A stretch of DNA of 64,000 nt from Apoderus coryli (GCA_911728435.2 OU452201.1:28892001-28956000), one strand, 5' to 3'; counted from the stretch's first letter, positions 43,802-55,959 are shown. A program made the numbers and translations. The notes: generated by a model from the letters alone, not told the origin.

Positions 43802-44035
43802 TTAATTATTAAAAACTTTACGGACAATTCGAACCGTACCAAGTATGGCAGCCTTGCAACTCAAATCGGCTAAGTGCGAACTTAATTGCAGTTCCTTTAG
43901 GTTTTCTGTGAAAGAGTTTGGTATTAACCCGTTAGACGATACCACGAATGGTTTAACAGTTATCTTTCTGAAGTTGTGTATTCTTTTCAGCTCGTGGGCC
44001 AGATCCTGATACTTAAGGATCTTTTCCGTGACGGT
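43802..44035 (-). pseudogene. Second LINE C-terminal fragment (LGTxRIxRKV type tail)
   Basis: A 77-codon open minus frame ending at TAA 43802: VTEKILKYQDLAHELKRIHN, KITVKPFVVSSNGLIP, and AAILGTVRIVRKVFNN at the end. I recognise this as the tail found after the reverse transcriptase in some endonuclease-bearing LINEs (EKYQDLxxE...LGTARIxRKV), a different family from the jockey-type copies around it. 5'-truncated; followed by poly(A). Confidence 0.65.
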
Positions 44036-44475
44036 TTTTTGTATGTTATTATTATTATTATTATTTAATCAACACATGATGTTTTCATTTTTGTAAGGCA
44101 TTTTGGTGTGTTGTGCTTGTTGAGGGTTGAAGTTTGATGTTTTCTGTACCCAGATGTTTTGTCAACTGGTGAGTTTTTTTGCCTTTTCGATTTATGTGCG
44201 AATTTGTTGTCCATTTTTCGTGTGTTTTCTCTTATGCGTTCATTTTTATTTTTATTGTAGAACTAATGATGGCTTGTTAAGGCTTTGAAAGTTTTTGTTT
44301 GTTTTTTTTTATTTGATTAAATAGAAAAAAAAATAATTAAAATGACAAAATATTGCAACTTTTATTTTTTTTTTTGTTCAAATAATTTTTTATCAAAAAA
44401 TGGTTAGCCTTAAGCTCATGACATATGATATTAATAAAAAGTATAGGAAAGGAACTTCTCGAATTTAAGCAGATA

Positions 44476-44948
44476 TACAGGGTGTCCCATTTAATATTTT
44501 CCCATAAAAATACAATTTAGATAATGTGACCACCCTGAAAAATTACAACTTAGAGGTCAATGAAATCCAGTAAAACGAAGAAAAGGGAATTCAAATTGAT
44601 CTGACATGAGAAATTTTTATGTATTTTGTTCCTGTAGTAACCACAACGCCTCAAATTTATATCAAAATTAACCATTATTTACAAATATTTTAAAAACTAC
44701 TGGACCTAAGCTTATGTCATTGTTCTTGTCTTTTAGAGCTCCATTCATTTTTGTTAAAATATACAAGGTGTCGCATTAGGAAAAAGCAAGTTTGGTCTGC
44801 TGTGCTTTTGTGAACTACCCTGTATAATTGAAAACATTTTAGGGTTGTACATTTCTTCAGTGCCTAAAAGTTTTGTAAACGATTTTTTTGTCTATCGCTT
44901 ATAGATCTTGAGATATCTTCCGCCCACACACTAATGGGCCACCCTGTA
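44476..44948. mobile_element. Tc1/mariner-type MITE (473 bp)
   Basis: Ends TACAGGGTGTCCCATTTAAT and, inverted at the right, TACAGGGTGGCCCATTAG, flanked by TA on both sides. A second, shorter pair of such ends lies inside (about 44763 and 44823). No coding capacity. Confidence 0.75.
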
Positions 44949-44952
44949 TATA

Positions 44953-45362
44953 TTTTTACTTTCCCGATTAGGGAAAGTATTGGGAACGCGCTTAAAAATA
45001 TGTGAGATAAAGACGGATAGGTATAATCATTTGGAAAGTACTCGAGACGTTTTAGACCAAATCCAGATGGAAGTTTTGTCTTTCTAAACGTATTCTTCCA
45101 CGATAGCGTCTAAACGCTTCAATTAATTGAGCTAAATTTTGAGAATGAGTTTGGGCTAGTCCTAGGATGAACTCATTCGTTTTTGGTTGAAATCGCTTTA
45201 GCCCTGTGATAGGGGTGGATACAACCTTCAAATTTTCAAATAGCAGTAGGGGGCGAGTGATAAATCATTGTTTATATGCTTTACAGCGATAGGTTACTTT
45301 TAATATTTGCCTCCATAATTCTCGAGAAAATTGCGTTTAAAATTTCGCCAGTTAGGTAGTTG
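44953..45362 (+). repeat. Dispersed repeat Y, uninterrupted copy
   Basis: Matches 52473-52573 plus 54027-54262, where solo LTR copy 3 interrupts it, and the fragment at 29455-29512. Landmarks are 'gggaacgcgc', 'agataaagacgga', 'ggttgaaatcgctttagcc' and 'ccagttaggtagttgg'. Class unknown. Confidence 0.75.
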
Positions 45363-45641
45363 GAATCTATAACTCGTAATAGAATATAATAAAGTAAGTT
45401 TATGAGTTTCTTAGGTTAGTTTATTGGAAATAATAAAAATAAAAGAATTATAATAATAATAATTATATATTTCAAATTATATCTTGTCGGGAAAGTTTTG
45501 TGGCGACACAACAGTTTACAGAAAACTTTTATTTTGTTTGGCTATAAGAGGGGTCCTTTTATAATAATAAAAATGCCTACATATTTTTCTGTGAACTTTT
45601 TATTAATCATACTGTAGAATAATGTATTAAACATACACAAT

Positions 45642-45647
45642 TTTATT
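45642..45647 (-). terminator. Polyadenylation signal of lipase gene C
   Basis: AATAAA at the conserved place after the stop codon. Confidence 0.7.
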
Positions 45648-45686
45648 TATTGAAGTTATCAGTACATCCGTAGGTACATTCAGCAT

Positions 45687-48600
45687 TTATACCCTTCCTT
45701 TACCGTATGGCGCAGCAGAGTTCGTTGTTAAGAAATATCTTCCTTTGGCGCTGTAACAGAAGAAAATAGTAATTCGTAAATTAACAATTACAACAATAAC
45801 ACATACTACGTTCCTTTTATAAGTGATATTTATATATTCCAAATGTCATGTAAACTGTGACAGCTACCGCACACAAAAGGTAATTGTCAAGCAAATTATT
45901 AGTAAAATAAGTGACACCAACATTATAAAAATATATTTCCAAATTATGACAAACCAACGAATTTCAAAATAGAGAGATCTGGTAGAATCATAACTGCAAC
46001 CAACGAATCTCAAAATAGAGAGATATGGTAGTTCTACAAAATAACGTCCACCACTATTAACGTTAACGTTATTTTAACATCTGGTTAAACCAACGAATTT
46101 CAAAAGAGAAAGATACGGTAGTTAATTTTTAGCATAACCTTTAAATTTATATACGGGGTGAGTCAAAAATGGATTTCTTTATTTTGTTAAGGAGAAAAAA
46201 GTAATATTTTGATTAATTTTTTGATTTCTTTAGATTTCAATTCAAGATTTCTTTGAAAGTTAAACTATAAGCTTTTTTTTTTATTTATTTTTTATTTTTT
46301 TTACAACCGCCAATGACTTTTGTCATAGATAACACTACCACAAGACGACTGAAAAATAATATTAGCCTTAATTGATTCATAATGCATTTTCAAATTAATG
46401 CAGTAGTCCATATTTAATAATTAATTGTTGTTGACGTATGTTAACGCAGAGTTCAAAGTACGAAGTTGAGGGAGAAACCTTCCAGCTTAACGTAAAATTT
46501 ATTTAGGTTAATTAATAATATTAATACATTTTAAAATCATTGAACTATAAGGTAAAGTTCAAAAAGCGAAGTTGCGGCTGAAGCTAATGCCGTTTTCACA
46601 GTTTTCTCCCCTTAACGGTGAATTTTGAGAGATCCATTCTCAGAGCAAAGACCAATTCAGGAGCCCTAATTATATAAATAACGTATCTTAGGCTTCGGAC
46701 TCACCTAAAATGTGGAAATCTATTTTATTTTCCCATCTTAGATTATCGACTGGGTTGGTCCTCTAGTCCCATTAGAATAAGATACTTTCTAAGGTGACAG
46801 GCCTTTCTATAACGATTCTATGGTTTGAACATGTTGGGAATAAATCTGCCACATGCTACACAATATCTCTTTAGTGCTTCCTTTTCCTATGAATCTGCGT
46901 TTGTGAGAAGCTCAGACACCAAGAAGTGAATCACGGATCCCTATCTGGTTGACAACAAGGCTACATGCAAAACTTTCAGATATTAATAATTTGTGAAAGA
47001 CGTCTTATAAAGTCATTGCACCCTTATACCTTAAATTGTCGCCCAAGCTAGTTTAATGAAAGACGCTTCAACATATCACTTACCTTGAATCTCCTTCCAG
47101 TCCACCCATATGCGAGGTGGCATGACTGTTGCAGGATCCTTTGGTGAAGTCGTTGTAGCTGCCACAACTTCTGCTTGGGAAACTGTTTGATGTAATTGAT
47201 TCAGCGAAATATTGGTATGAACGACCATGTGAACAAGAACCAGTGGCATCAATGCCACACCCTGGTTGGATAGCTCCACCATTAGGGTAGTAATCAGCGG
47301 TACCTATAGGATCGCCCCAGCCCAATAAACGTGTATTGGTATGGATGACATCAATGCGTTTGGCGTCGGTTGGATCGAGACGGTTGTTGATATTGCTACC
47401 AGTGAAGAGAGGAGCCGCGGGATCAAGACCTAATTATTACATATTAAACATATAATAGAATAACTGACAATAAAAACATAATTGTGTATGTGCGCGAAAG
47501 TTTTATGGAAGAAAAGTTATGGAAAAACCAAAAGTATTATTAACAAGAATAGTATTCTAGGCTTAAAAAAATCGGTATTTATATAAATAATTATTAAAAT
47601 AATACTAATATTCTAAACTAGCACTACCTAATTACTTTATTCGAAAATTGGGAATAGAAAAGTAAAAACTAACTACTATAAAACGCTAGCTATCTTATTC
47701 ACTCTAATCTTCAACCAAAAAAACAAAAACTATGGAACCTATGACATTTTTACGAGAAATTGATGTGTGAACATGTGTACGGAGGTTAGGAATGAATTGT
47801 AAAATATGTCATGTGTTTTTACATACAGTTAAATATTTAGATTAGGCGGTAGGTTACTTTTGGTGAGGCTCCTTTGAAGGGAAACATTTTTAAAATAGTT
47901 CCCAAATCGTCATTTTTTTCAGGAAAGCAAAGTCATTCGAAAAGAGAGCAGATTTCTGTGTTATTCTTATGGAATCTACTCGCTTAAACAACATACTAAC
48001 TTACAATGCTCTGCTGCCAGAATGTCTTTCAAATTATCTCTATCCTACACCTCGTACTCATTATTCGCGCAATACCGTAATTAATCAGAAATTTATTTAC
48101 ACCCGACACACGCGCAGTTGCTTAATTAAAGACACAATTAATTTCCCCAAGTTTATTTTATTTTTGCTAAAATTATTTGATTGTTGAAAAATTCCATATT
48201 ATTTATATTTCATTAAATTCCATTTATTCAAAATCTGGCAACAATCAAGAAAGGATGAGATATTCGGTGATGCCACACTTTATTTGAAGATTTTCACCAT
48301 AAACATATTTCAGCACATTTTCCTCAATAAATCCATACATTACACATAGAACCTTATAAGATACTTGATTTTCCAACAAATTTAATTTACCCAACTCCCA
48401 CAATAATATAACTAATATTAAAACATTATTTTATCTAAAAAAAAAAACTACTAATTTATACTTATTTTTATTTTACTACTATTCACATGAACTAAATCTG
48501 GCAGAATTGTTTATAAATGACACAAGTTGACACATTTGGCATTCGAATATTGATTTTTTACCGTCCTCACAAGACGGGCTACAATTTCAATAATAATAAT

Positions 48601-50498
48601 AAAAAGTTCAATGAACTGGGTCATAGAGATGCAAGAAATGTATCGTTATATTCTTTCTTTCATTATTAGAGATGTAAGAAATGTATTTATATATTCCATT
48701 CGATCTCAAATTCGTTTTAGGGTTGAACTATGGTCTCGAGCATTGCAACTGAGTCTATTGGCCGCTTGTAATAATTATAAAATCCTAAACTAACCCAACT
48801 ATCTACCTAATTAGTTTGGTCAAAAATTAGAAATAAAAAAAATTGCAAGAGCAGGAATCGAACCCAGCACATTCGGCACCACTTCGGCCGACGGTAAAAG
48901 AAATTAAACGAAATTGTATTAAAGTCGCGGTACTACATATTTGTAACTTTTAAACGCAAAAATATATATATAAATACAGGGTGAATCACGTTGATTTATT
49001 ATATGTATCAAAACTACTTTGATTTTTTTAATTTTTTTCCAAGTATATAAATCAATTGTGGTTACATTGTATAAATAGTGCCTATTATACAGGGTGTACA
49101 AAAATTGGTACATAAAAGTTATGTTTTTTATTCAATGAGATTTGACAGTACATTTCGATAGCATTTAAAAAATAAATTAACTTTGTATAAATATTCTCTC
49201 TACCTATTTTGATAGTTTTGAAGAAACTAATTATTTTTTAAATATGTAGGTCATGTAAGGACTGTCGTTGATCGGTAAACTGCCTTACAGCTCTGTATAC
49301 CTTAATATACTATTTATTTCACTTTCTTAGATATTCTAACTTACCAATGATAAGTTCAACTTGTCTATTTAATGCAGCCGCAGCATTGCCAGCCACATGT
49401 GCTCCAAGTGAGTGTCCGGCAATGGTTAGTGCATTCAATTTCAATCCGACCTTACTTTCCATGGCTCTAATAAAAGCTGCTACAAATTGACCAATTTGAA
49501 GGACGGATCGTTGTGCTGTTACATATGTTTTTGATGAAATGGAGTTCCAATCTACTACAATAATATTGATATCCGCTTTGGCTAATGCCGCATTTGTTAT
49601 GTCTGTATTAACTGCAGATTTGGAACTGTCTTTCCATCCATGAATGATGAATAATGTGTGTTTGGATCCGTTAAAGTCAGTACTTGATGCAATGTTGCCT
49701 ACTTGTGATGATTTGAAGGCAACACCATTGCGGTGATTGCGACTGTGGTAATAGTAGGTTACATCGTTTTCTGAAGCAGTAACTTCAATTTCGCCTGTAA
49801 GGTCTTCGATTTCATAGAGGCCGTCTTCACGTTGAACAAGGAGGTATTTGGGTTGATCCTCTAATGTCTCTGGAACTAAAATTATTGTTGTATGTTACTA
49901 GGGGACGACGTATCGTGGATTAAGTAACTCGTTGAGTGAATCTAACACCGCGCCGTTAAAAAAAGTCCAGACTAAGCAAGGAATGTTGTCTAGGTAAATG
50001 ATTGATGTACAAGTGGCATGGGAATTACTCGAAACGATCCTCAGCCGGGACGGCCTAATCAAGTGACTAGTTAAGTTAATTTAAAAGATTCGACAAAATT
50101 ATCCTGGAAGTTACTCTGTAATGAAGAAATCGCAGCAATGGTAAACAATGGGATAAAACCTTTAAAATTCTGTATGATCATGGAATGACAAAAGTCAGTG
50201 GAAGATGTGTGCCGGGAATAAAATTTCTAGTTTCTAATTGTTTATTTTGTTTATGTTCACACTAATTTTCCACAATTATTACAGGACAGTTACTGAAATA
50301 ATGTCTGTCAAACTCATCGTTGCCGCAGAGTTCGCCTCTGTCTAATGAAAATCTTGTAATTAGCAAAATTACGTATAAGCGAAAATGGCAAATTTGATCT
50401 TTAAATAAAATAATTTAATTACATCTTGAGGTTATTACCATACCTGAATCAGCACATATTAAGGCAGTAACTGCCAAAATTACTAGAGTAACTTTCAT
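45687..50498 (-). CDS. Secreted lipase / phospholipase A1-like, gene C (4 exons, 331 aa)
   Basis: Exons: 50444-50498, 49345-49875, 47084-47429, 45687-45750; same structure as A and B. Signal peptide MKVTLVILAVTALICADS; triad and short lid intact; C-terminus GKGRV. The middle of exon 2 (about 49432-49640) is markedly different from A and B: HGWKDSSKSAVNTD, DWNSISSK, AFIRAMESK. The rest of the gene is nearly identical to B. The changed residues follow the oxyanion strand and flank the conserved VVDW strand, so substrate preference may differ. Intact and presumably functional. Confidence 0.93.
45751..47083 (-). other. Intron 3 of lipase gene C
   Basis: 1333 bp. Includes short direct repeats of 'ccaacgaat(t/c)tcaaa(a)tagagaga' at about 45954, 45999 and 46087, and a mariner-like end at 46150. 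Confidence 0.75.
47690..48785 (+). repeat. Dispersed repeat X, copy 4 (reference, about 1.1 kb), in intron 2 of gene C
   Basis: Fullest copy in the window. It includes a 72-codon open frame at 47969-48187 whose product resembles no family I can name; the frame is not kept in the other copies. Confidence 0.8.
48844..48894 (-). repeat. tRNA-derived SINE head in intron 2 of gene C (internal deletion)
   Basis: Same element as 39350-39418, with about 18 nt between A and B boxes deleted. Confidence 0.65.
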
Positions 50499-50547
50499 GT
50501 TGATGAAATTTCACTATTTTTGATATTAAATTAAAGTTTTTCATCAA

Positions 50548-50584
50548 TTTATATACCGTTACAATTGATTTAGATGAATAGATA
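50548..50584 (-). promoter_or_regulatory. Core promoter of lipase gene C: TATA box and GATA sites
   Basis: TATATAAA (50555-50548, minus) about 50 nt upstream of the ATG. One of the two GATA sites has mutated (TATTCATCT), the nearer-to-distal pattern otherwise kept. Confidence 0.65.
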
Positions 50585-50975
50585 AATTTCCTTGTGCCAA
50601 TATTACATCAAAAAATGTTGATAAGTTTGGATATACACTTAAAGTAACTATTGCAAAAATATGTACTTTGACGTCATAATATAATAATTATTGTAATTAG
50701 GCATATTGAGTATCTAATTGTAGTTCTTGAGTGTAAATCAATTCATAATGTTTTTGTTTTTCCAAAAACAAATTTAACTAAACTGTTGTGTTTTTAGTGT
50801 TATTATTATACGAGTTATATTAATATTAGATCACACCACAATTTGGTTTATAACAAGTTTGTTAGAAGATAACGATATTTTTGAATGGAATCAGGAAATT
50901 TAATCAATTCTAAAATTAAACTCTACATATTAGCTATCGGTTGAGATCCTGGATGCGGAGTTGGGAATGGGCCGG

Positions 50976-51486
50976 TAATTTTATGAAAATATTTTCAAAA
51001 TCGTGATTTATTACACCAATTGTGCAAAAAACACTAATAAACTTTTTTCTCAAAGTGGTTGATTTCATAGCTACTATTAAAATAATAAAATTAAAAAAGC
51101 ACAAGCAGACGTTTTTATAAAGAATGACTTTTTCTTCTAAATCTACATATAAAAAAGTTTTTCTTCTTCCAAACTCTATCCAATGTGTCCACGGAGAGTG
51201 TTTGGAAGAGCAAAAACTTTTTTATTTGTAGATTTAGAAGAAAAAGTCATTGTTTATAAAATGTCTGCATGTGTCGAAACTACAATTTCAAATACCAAAT
51301 TTACGATTACTTTACAGGGTATATCAAAAATAACATTTTTAATGATTTTGATTTCCTTGTTTTTTTTTTAATTTTATTATTTTAATAGTAGCTATGAAAT
51401 CAACCACTTTGAGAAAAAAGTTTATTAGTGTTTTTTGCACAATTTGTGTAATAAATCACGATTTTGAAAATATTTTCATAAAATTA
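50976..51486. repeat. Foldback / MITE with long inverted arms, unequal lengths
   Basis: 50978-51180 folds onto about 51190-51484. The right arm has an extra insert of about 90 bp (around 51275-51360) containing ACAGGGTATATCAAAAATAA. Outer ends are bordered by TA on both sides. Absent from the matching place in duplication unit 1, so it inserted after the B/C duplication, or unit 1 lost it. Confidence 0.8.
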
Positions 51487-52115
51487 AAAAAAATCAAAAA
51501 AATCAAAATCATGAAAAATGTTTGACCCCACAAATCTGTGGTATGATTTTGTACAGACCTTTTAGAGACTCCCTGTATAAAACTGTTACCTAAGTATAAT
51601 TAAACTTCTAAACCACAGGAATTTACATTGAATTCTACACCTTCATGGTTTTCTATTATGGTAGTTATTAATGTCGTGTTTATTTTTCAGTCTTGAAATT
51701 TTAGTCTTATAGGCATGTAAGAATGCAAATTTATGCTGAGTTAGTATAATACGATTATTATACATTGAATAATTATGGTAAAAATCAGTGCGTGTGTAAT
51801 AGATTTCACTATTTGGAAAATTGTGTTGCAAATTATACGAAAAAAAAAAATGGTATCGGAAATAAAATCGCGCGAGTATAATACGATTTGTATATATCTA
51901 AAACAGATTTTTAAAATTAAAATTCAACACAAGGTAAGAATTCCAGAAAAAAAGTTTTCGTTTACCATAAGTATTAGAATTATTTTTCATTCAAAATTCA
52001 TTTTAATTTGTAAACCCAAAACCGTTCAACTGTTGGACTTAACTTACCTCACATAGTAGGTATCAAATTTTTAAACGAAATAAATTATCCATTATCAAAG
52101 TGGACTGCCAGTTCC

Positions 52116-52464
52116 AAATAAAAGAAAATAAACAAAAACTTTCAAATTCAACTCCACATATTTAATATTTAATCCAATTATGAAAACAGAAACTAGTTTC
52201 AGCTTAACGAACCATCATCAGTAGAATGAACAACAAATTTGTACCCAGATGTTTTGTCAACTGGTGAGTTTTTTTTTGCCTTATAAACTTATTATGTGCG
52301 AATTTGTTGTCCATTTTTCGTTTGTTTTCTCTTATGCATCCATTTTTATTTTTATTGTAGAACTAATGATGGCTTGTTAAGGCGAAACCAGGTTCCGTTT
52401 TCATAATTGGATTAAATATTGTGTGGAGTTGACTTTGAAAGTTTTTGTTTGTTTTCTTTTATTT
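52116..52464. repeat. Foldback element, family F, uninterrupted copy
   Basis: Arms 52116-52240 and 52300-52464 are inverted copies. Each carries a CTGATGA-like or CTAATGA block and GAAAC (minus 52221-52196, plus 52363-52387), a weak hammerhead-like arrangement. Sister of the split copy at 42468-44314. Confidence 0.75.
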
Positions 52465-52472
52465 GATTAAAT

Positions 52473-54262
52473 TTTTACTCTCTTAGGTTTTATCTAGCCT
52501 ATAGAGCAAGTATTGTGAACGCGCCAAAAAGCTAGATAAAGACGGATATAACCAGTTTGAAGTCCCCTGAGATTGTAACTATTTTGAATTAGCGGGTATT
52601 ATTTACATTCAGAAAGAATACTAATTTTATAGCTCAGTCCAGAATGAATGCCAATATGCTATTCAAATTGTTACGGGTTCGATTTAAGTTTTACGAGCGG
52701 TTTAATTAAAGAAGAACAACCAAAGAATATCAACTTTATTAATCTGTATTAAAGTAATGTAAAATTACTCACCTTTTATAATTCTGGATCTCTGTCGGTC
52801 ACTCACTTTGTATTTAAAAGAAAATTATTAATGAAATGACCCATCTGTTCACCAACATAACGAAAACTTTATTAGAATTAAAACGCAAAAGTTTGGGCTC
52901 AAAACAACTAATTTAATAATTAAAACTAATAAAGAAAATGAATTACAACAAAGAAATAAATATGTATAAATAAAGAAAAAAGGATAAAACAATTAAACGA
53001 GAATGAAAATTTAGAAGAAAATCTTATTCATTAATGTACAACTTAAAATCTGTAAATTAATATAATTACGAATTCCTATACGAAACTTTAATTACAATTG
53101 AAAACTGAATTTGTTTCAATTACTAAAATAAACAACTTTAATCTTTATAAAAATTGATTGGAAACAAAAAGGCCTTCAATTAAAAGAATTAACAAAGAAC
53201 TTACTGAACTTGAACTTCGATTATTATTAAGAAACTTTATACAATTGGAATCACATCTAGACTCTACCAAGGCTAAAACGAATCTAAACTCGAAAATCCG
53301 ATTGTCTTTCCAAAACACTTAACATACATGAGAAGTAGGTACCTAGATTGAAAATGGCCAATCAGAAAAAAGGCATTTTTACAATATACCCCTATAAAGA
53401 TACATCTACAGGGTGCGAGATTCAGAAATAAGATACCTTTTTATGTGAGACTTTAATAACGGTTGTTAATTGTTAAGATGTCCTATGTTGGAGATTTTCC
53501 AGAAGATCAACAAGACACTACTGTTTGTAAAGTTAGGAACAATACGATTATATAATGACTCCTTAATCTCCGAAAAAGCTAACTGGATGACAACCCATGT
53601 TCATATTTTCTGCGCCCTTTATATTTATTCTTTGTTATGGGAAACTTTGTTAACTCCCCAACGTCTAGCTTCTGTATATAATATAATATAATAATAAGTC
53701 CGACATTTAATTTACATGAAGGCGTTTCGAGAATCTTGAATGACCACTCTGTATTTAAAACATCTGGTTATCTTTTCTAATATATCCTTTTATCTTTGGA
53801 CTAACTCATAAACAAACTCAATATTTTCGATTAGAAAAAGGTCGTTCTTTGAGGTAACAATTCTTTTAGGAACATTTGTTAAAAGCACCAAGGTAATAAA
53901 TTTATTACTTACAGATGATGTATAATATTTACGAAAATATTATATCTCCCAAACTAAGAGAAAATATCTATATAATCACCCAACTACTATACATAATACC
54001 AGTGGCGTGGTGTCTTGTTACAAGATGATTAAGACCATTTCCAGATGGAAGCTGTCTGTCTGTGTGTGCCCAACCGCTTCAACCAATTGAGGGCTAAATT
54101 TTAGTATTGGAAGTGTCCTAGGATGAACCCATTACTTTTTGGTTGAAATCGCTTTAGCCTTGTTGTAGGAGTATACATAATTCTAAAATTTTTAAATAGC
54201 AGTAGGAGCTCCATAATTCTCGAGAAAATTTCGTTTAAAATTTCACCAGTTAGGTAGTTGGT
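52473..54262 (+). repeat. Dispersed repeat Y, copy interrupted by solo LTR 3
   Basis: 52473-52573 and 54027-54262 together match 44953-45362. Confidence 0.75.
52574..54022 (+). mobile_element. Solo LTR, family L, copy 3 (1449 bp)
   Basis: TGTAACTATTTTG...GTCTTGTTACA, flanked by AGAT (52570-52573 and 54023-54026). The flanks are the two halves of repeat Y, whose uninterrupted copy at 44953 shows the empty site and fixes both boundaries. Confidence 0.9.
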
Positions 54263-55568
54263 ACCTTACTTAATTATATTATAATAATAGTTATTTATAT
54301 AGGCGTCGGTGTCGTCATTGGCAGAGCGTGCGCTTTGCTCTTGCATATCTTTTTCATTTCAAATAAAGTACTTAGTTTGTCAGGTTAGTTTATTTTTATG
54401 GAAATAATAAAAGTAATACAATTATAATAATAGTAATTATTAAAATTCTGTTTCGTTACGCAAGTCATATATTTTAGATTATATTATATCTAATGTAGGT
54501 TTAGTGGTAATTTACTACACGACTTGATTATTATGAATTTTAAATTTAAGCGGGCATTTTAGTTTAAAATAACACACGGACACCAAATATATCCTCTGCT
54601 AGTTGGGTTATTAGAAGAATTGAAGAAGATCACAATAATTTAAAAACATTAACATTGTAAAGGTCGTGACAAGTAAAATCAATTTTCTAATTGGTCTGAT
54701 CATGCAATCCACAACGTAATTCTATAATTTGCTCCTTGCAGCTGTAGAAGGTTTTTTCTACTTACATCTTCTATGACGTAACTAATAATGAATGTTAAAA
54801 TAGAGATAGTTTGAAAGCTATAGTATCGTATAAGAGTCATGGCTAAAAGCACACATATTATATATCCGTAAGATGCGCCGGCTGACGACCCACAGTAACC
54901 TTTTCAATAATTTTCAAGTTCAACGCAATAAATTCTGTCGTGAGCATCATGATGATAATGCCGCTGCACACCTTTAGCTTTGGAATGAATCGTGTTCTCT
55001 AATTGCGAATTGATGCATGTAATGTGAGACGTTTTTAGTTGTGTAGATGTGGGACAATTCATTCCCAGTGCCGTTGGTATTTTAATAAAATCATACTTTT
55101 TTAAAATAAATATTTTATATGAACCTTTAAAAGTTGAATGTTATATATTATTATGTTAATTATTATGTCGGTAGTGAGTCTTGAAACTCAGCAAGAGTTG
55201 GAGTTATGGAGCCATGTTGGTGAACTGGCAATAGCGATGTCATCGCCAAATATTTATACGCAACGCAAACTATCCCTTGATCTCGAAAAGAAAAAGTTTT
55301 ACATGAAAGTTGATTCGCATTTAGTTTCTATTATTGCTTTGAAATAATAAAGTATACAGGGTGGGTCAATTTTGAGTTAACAGTATCAACTTCTTTATGT
55401 TCTATTGACCATACCATTGTTTTTTACCAATTATAATTTTCCTAAACCCTTATTATGATACCGTAATTATAATTTTTCTACGACTGTCTTTAAATGCCTT
55501 TATTATATGTTCAATCATGATTTGAAAATGTAGTACATTGTAATGCTGTTTATCATTTACTCGTGCCT
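54263..55568. other. Intergenic sequence, no gene supported
   Basis: The ORF at 55138-55347 (69 codons) has no recognisable domain and no clear promoter; I do not call it. A single mariner-type end lies at 55354 ('cagggtgggtc'). Confidence 0.4.
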
Positions 55569-55629
55569 CGTGCGTAATAATATTTCCCACTCGTTACCTA
55601 GCAACTAGTGGGAAATATTATTACGCACG
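55569..55629. repeat. Short palindrome (23-bp arms)
   Basis: CGTGCGTAATAATATTTCCC... at 55569-55591 is inverted at 55607-55629 around a 15-nt loop that can pair partly. Possible MITE end pair or recombination scar. Confidence 0.75.
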
Positions 55630-55959
55630 GATAAAATTTCCTGATAATGACAAAAGTAGCGGCGGGCATGAAAAATCACTATAGCAACGCCGAAAATACA
55701 AACACCAAATTGACAGTTTTCTATAGAAGTTGGAATGGAGGCTAAAATTTTAAATATTCAATAAAATAGTTTTCATACACCTACTTGGTATCAGTATAGA
55801 TTCGATATATAGATTCAAATAAAAACATACTAAATTGACTTACAAAAAACAATAACTAAACCAAAAAGGTACATTTCGAATTTTTTTCTTTTTCTCTCTT
55901 CTTTCCAGATAAATATTACCTGGGTTGTCACAAAGTATATATTTCAAATTACACACATT

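Larger units (their letters stand above)
42468..44314. repeat. Foldback element (family F) split by nested LINE insertions
   Basis: 42468-42720 and 44060-44314 are inverted copies (about 250 bp). The uninterrupted sister copy is at 52116-52464. The interior (42780-44060) consists of two LINE fragments, so the foldback was the target. Confidence 0.8.
45528..52115. repeat. Segmental duplication unit 2 (lipase gene C and flanks)
   Basis: Collinear partner of 36131-42467; see that entry. Offset about 9.4 kb. Confidence 0.85.

Noticed and set aside
55138..55347. 69-codon plus ORF with non-repetitive sequence
   Set aside because: Looks more protein-like than its neighbours, but no domain, no splice or promoter evidence, and no second copy to test conservation.
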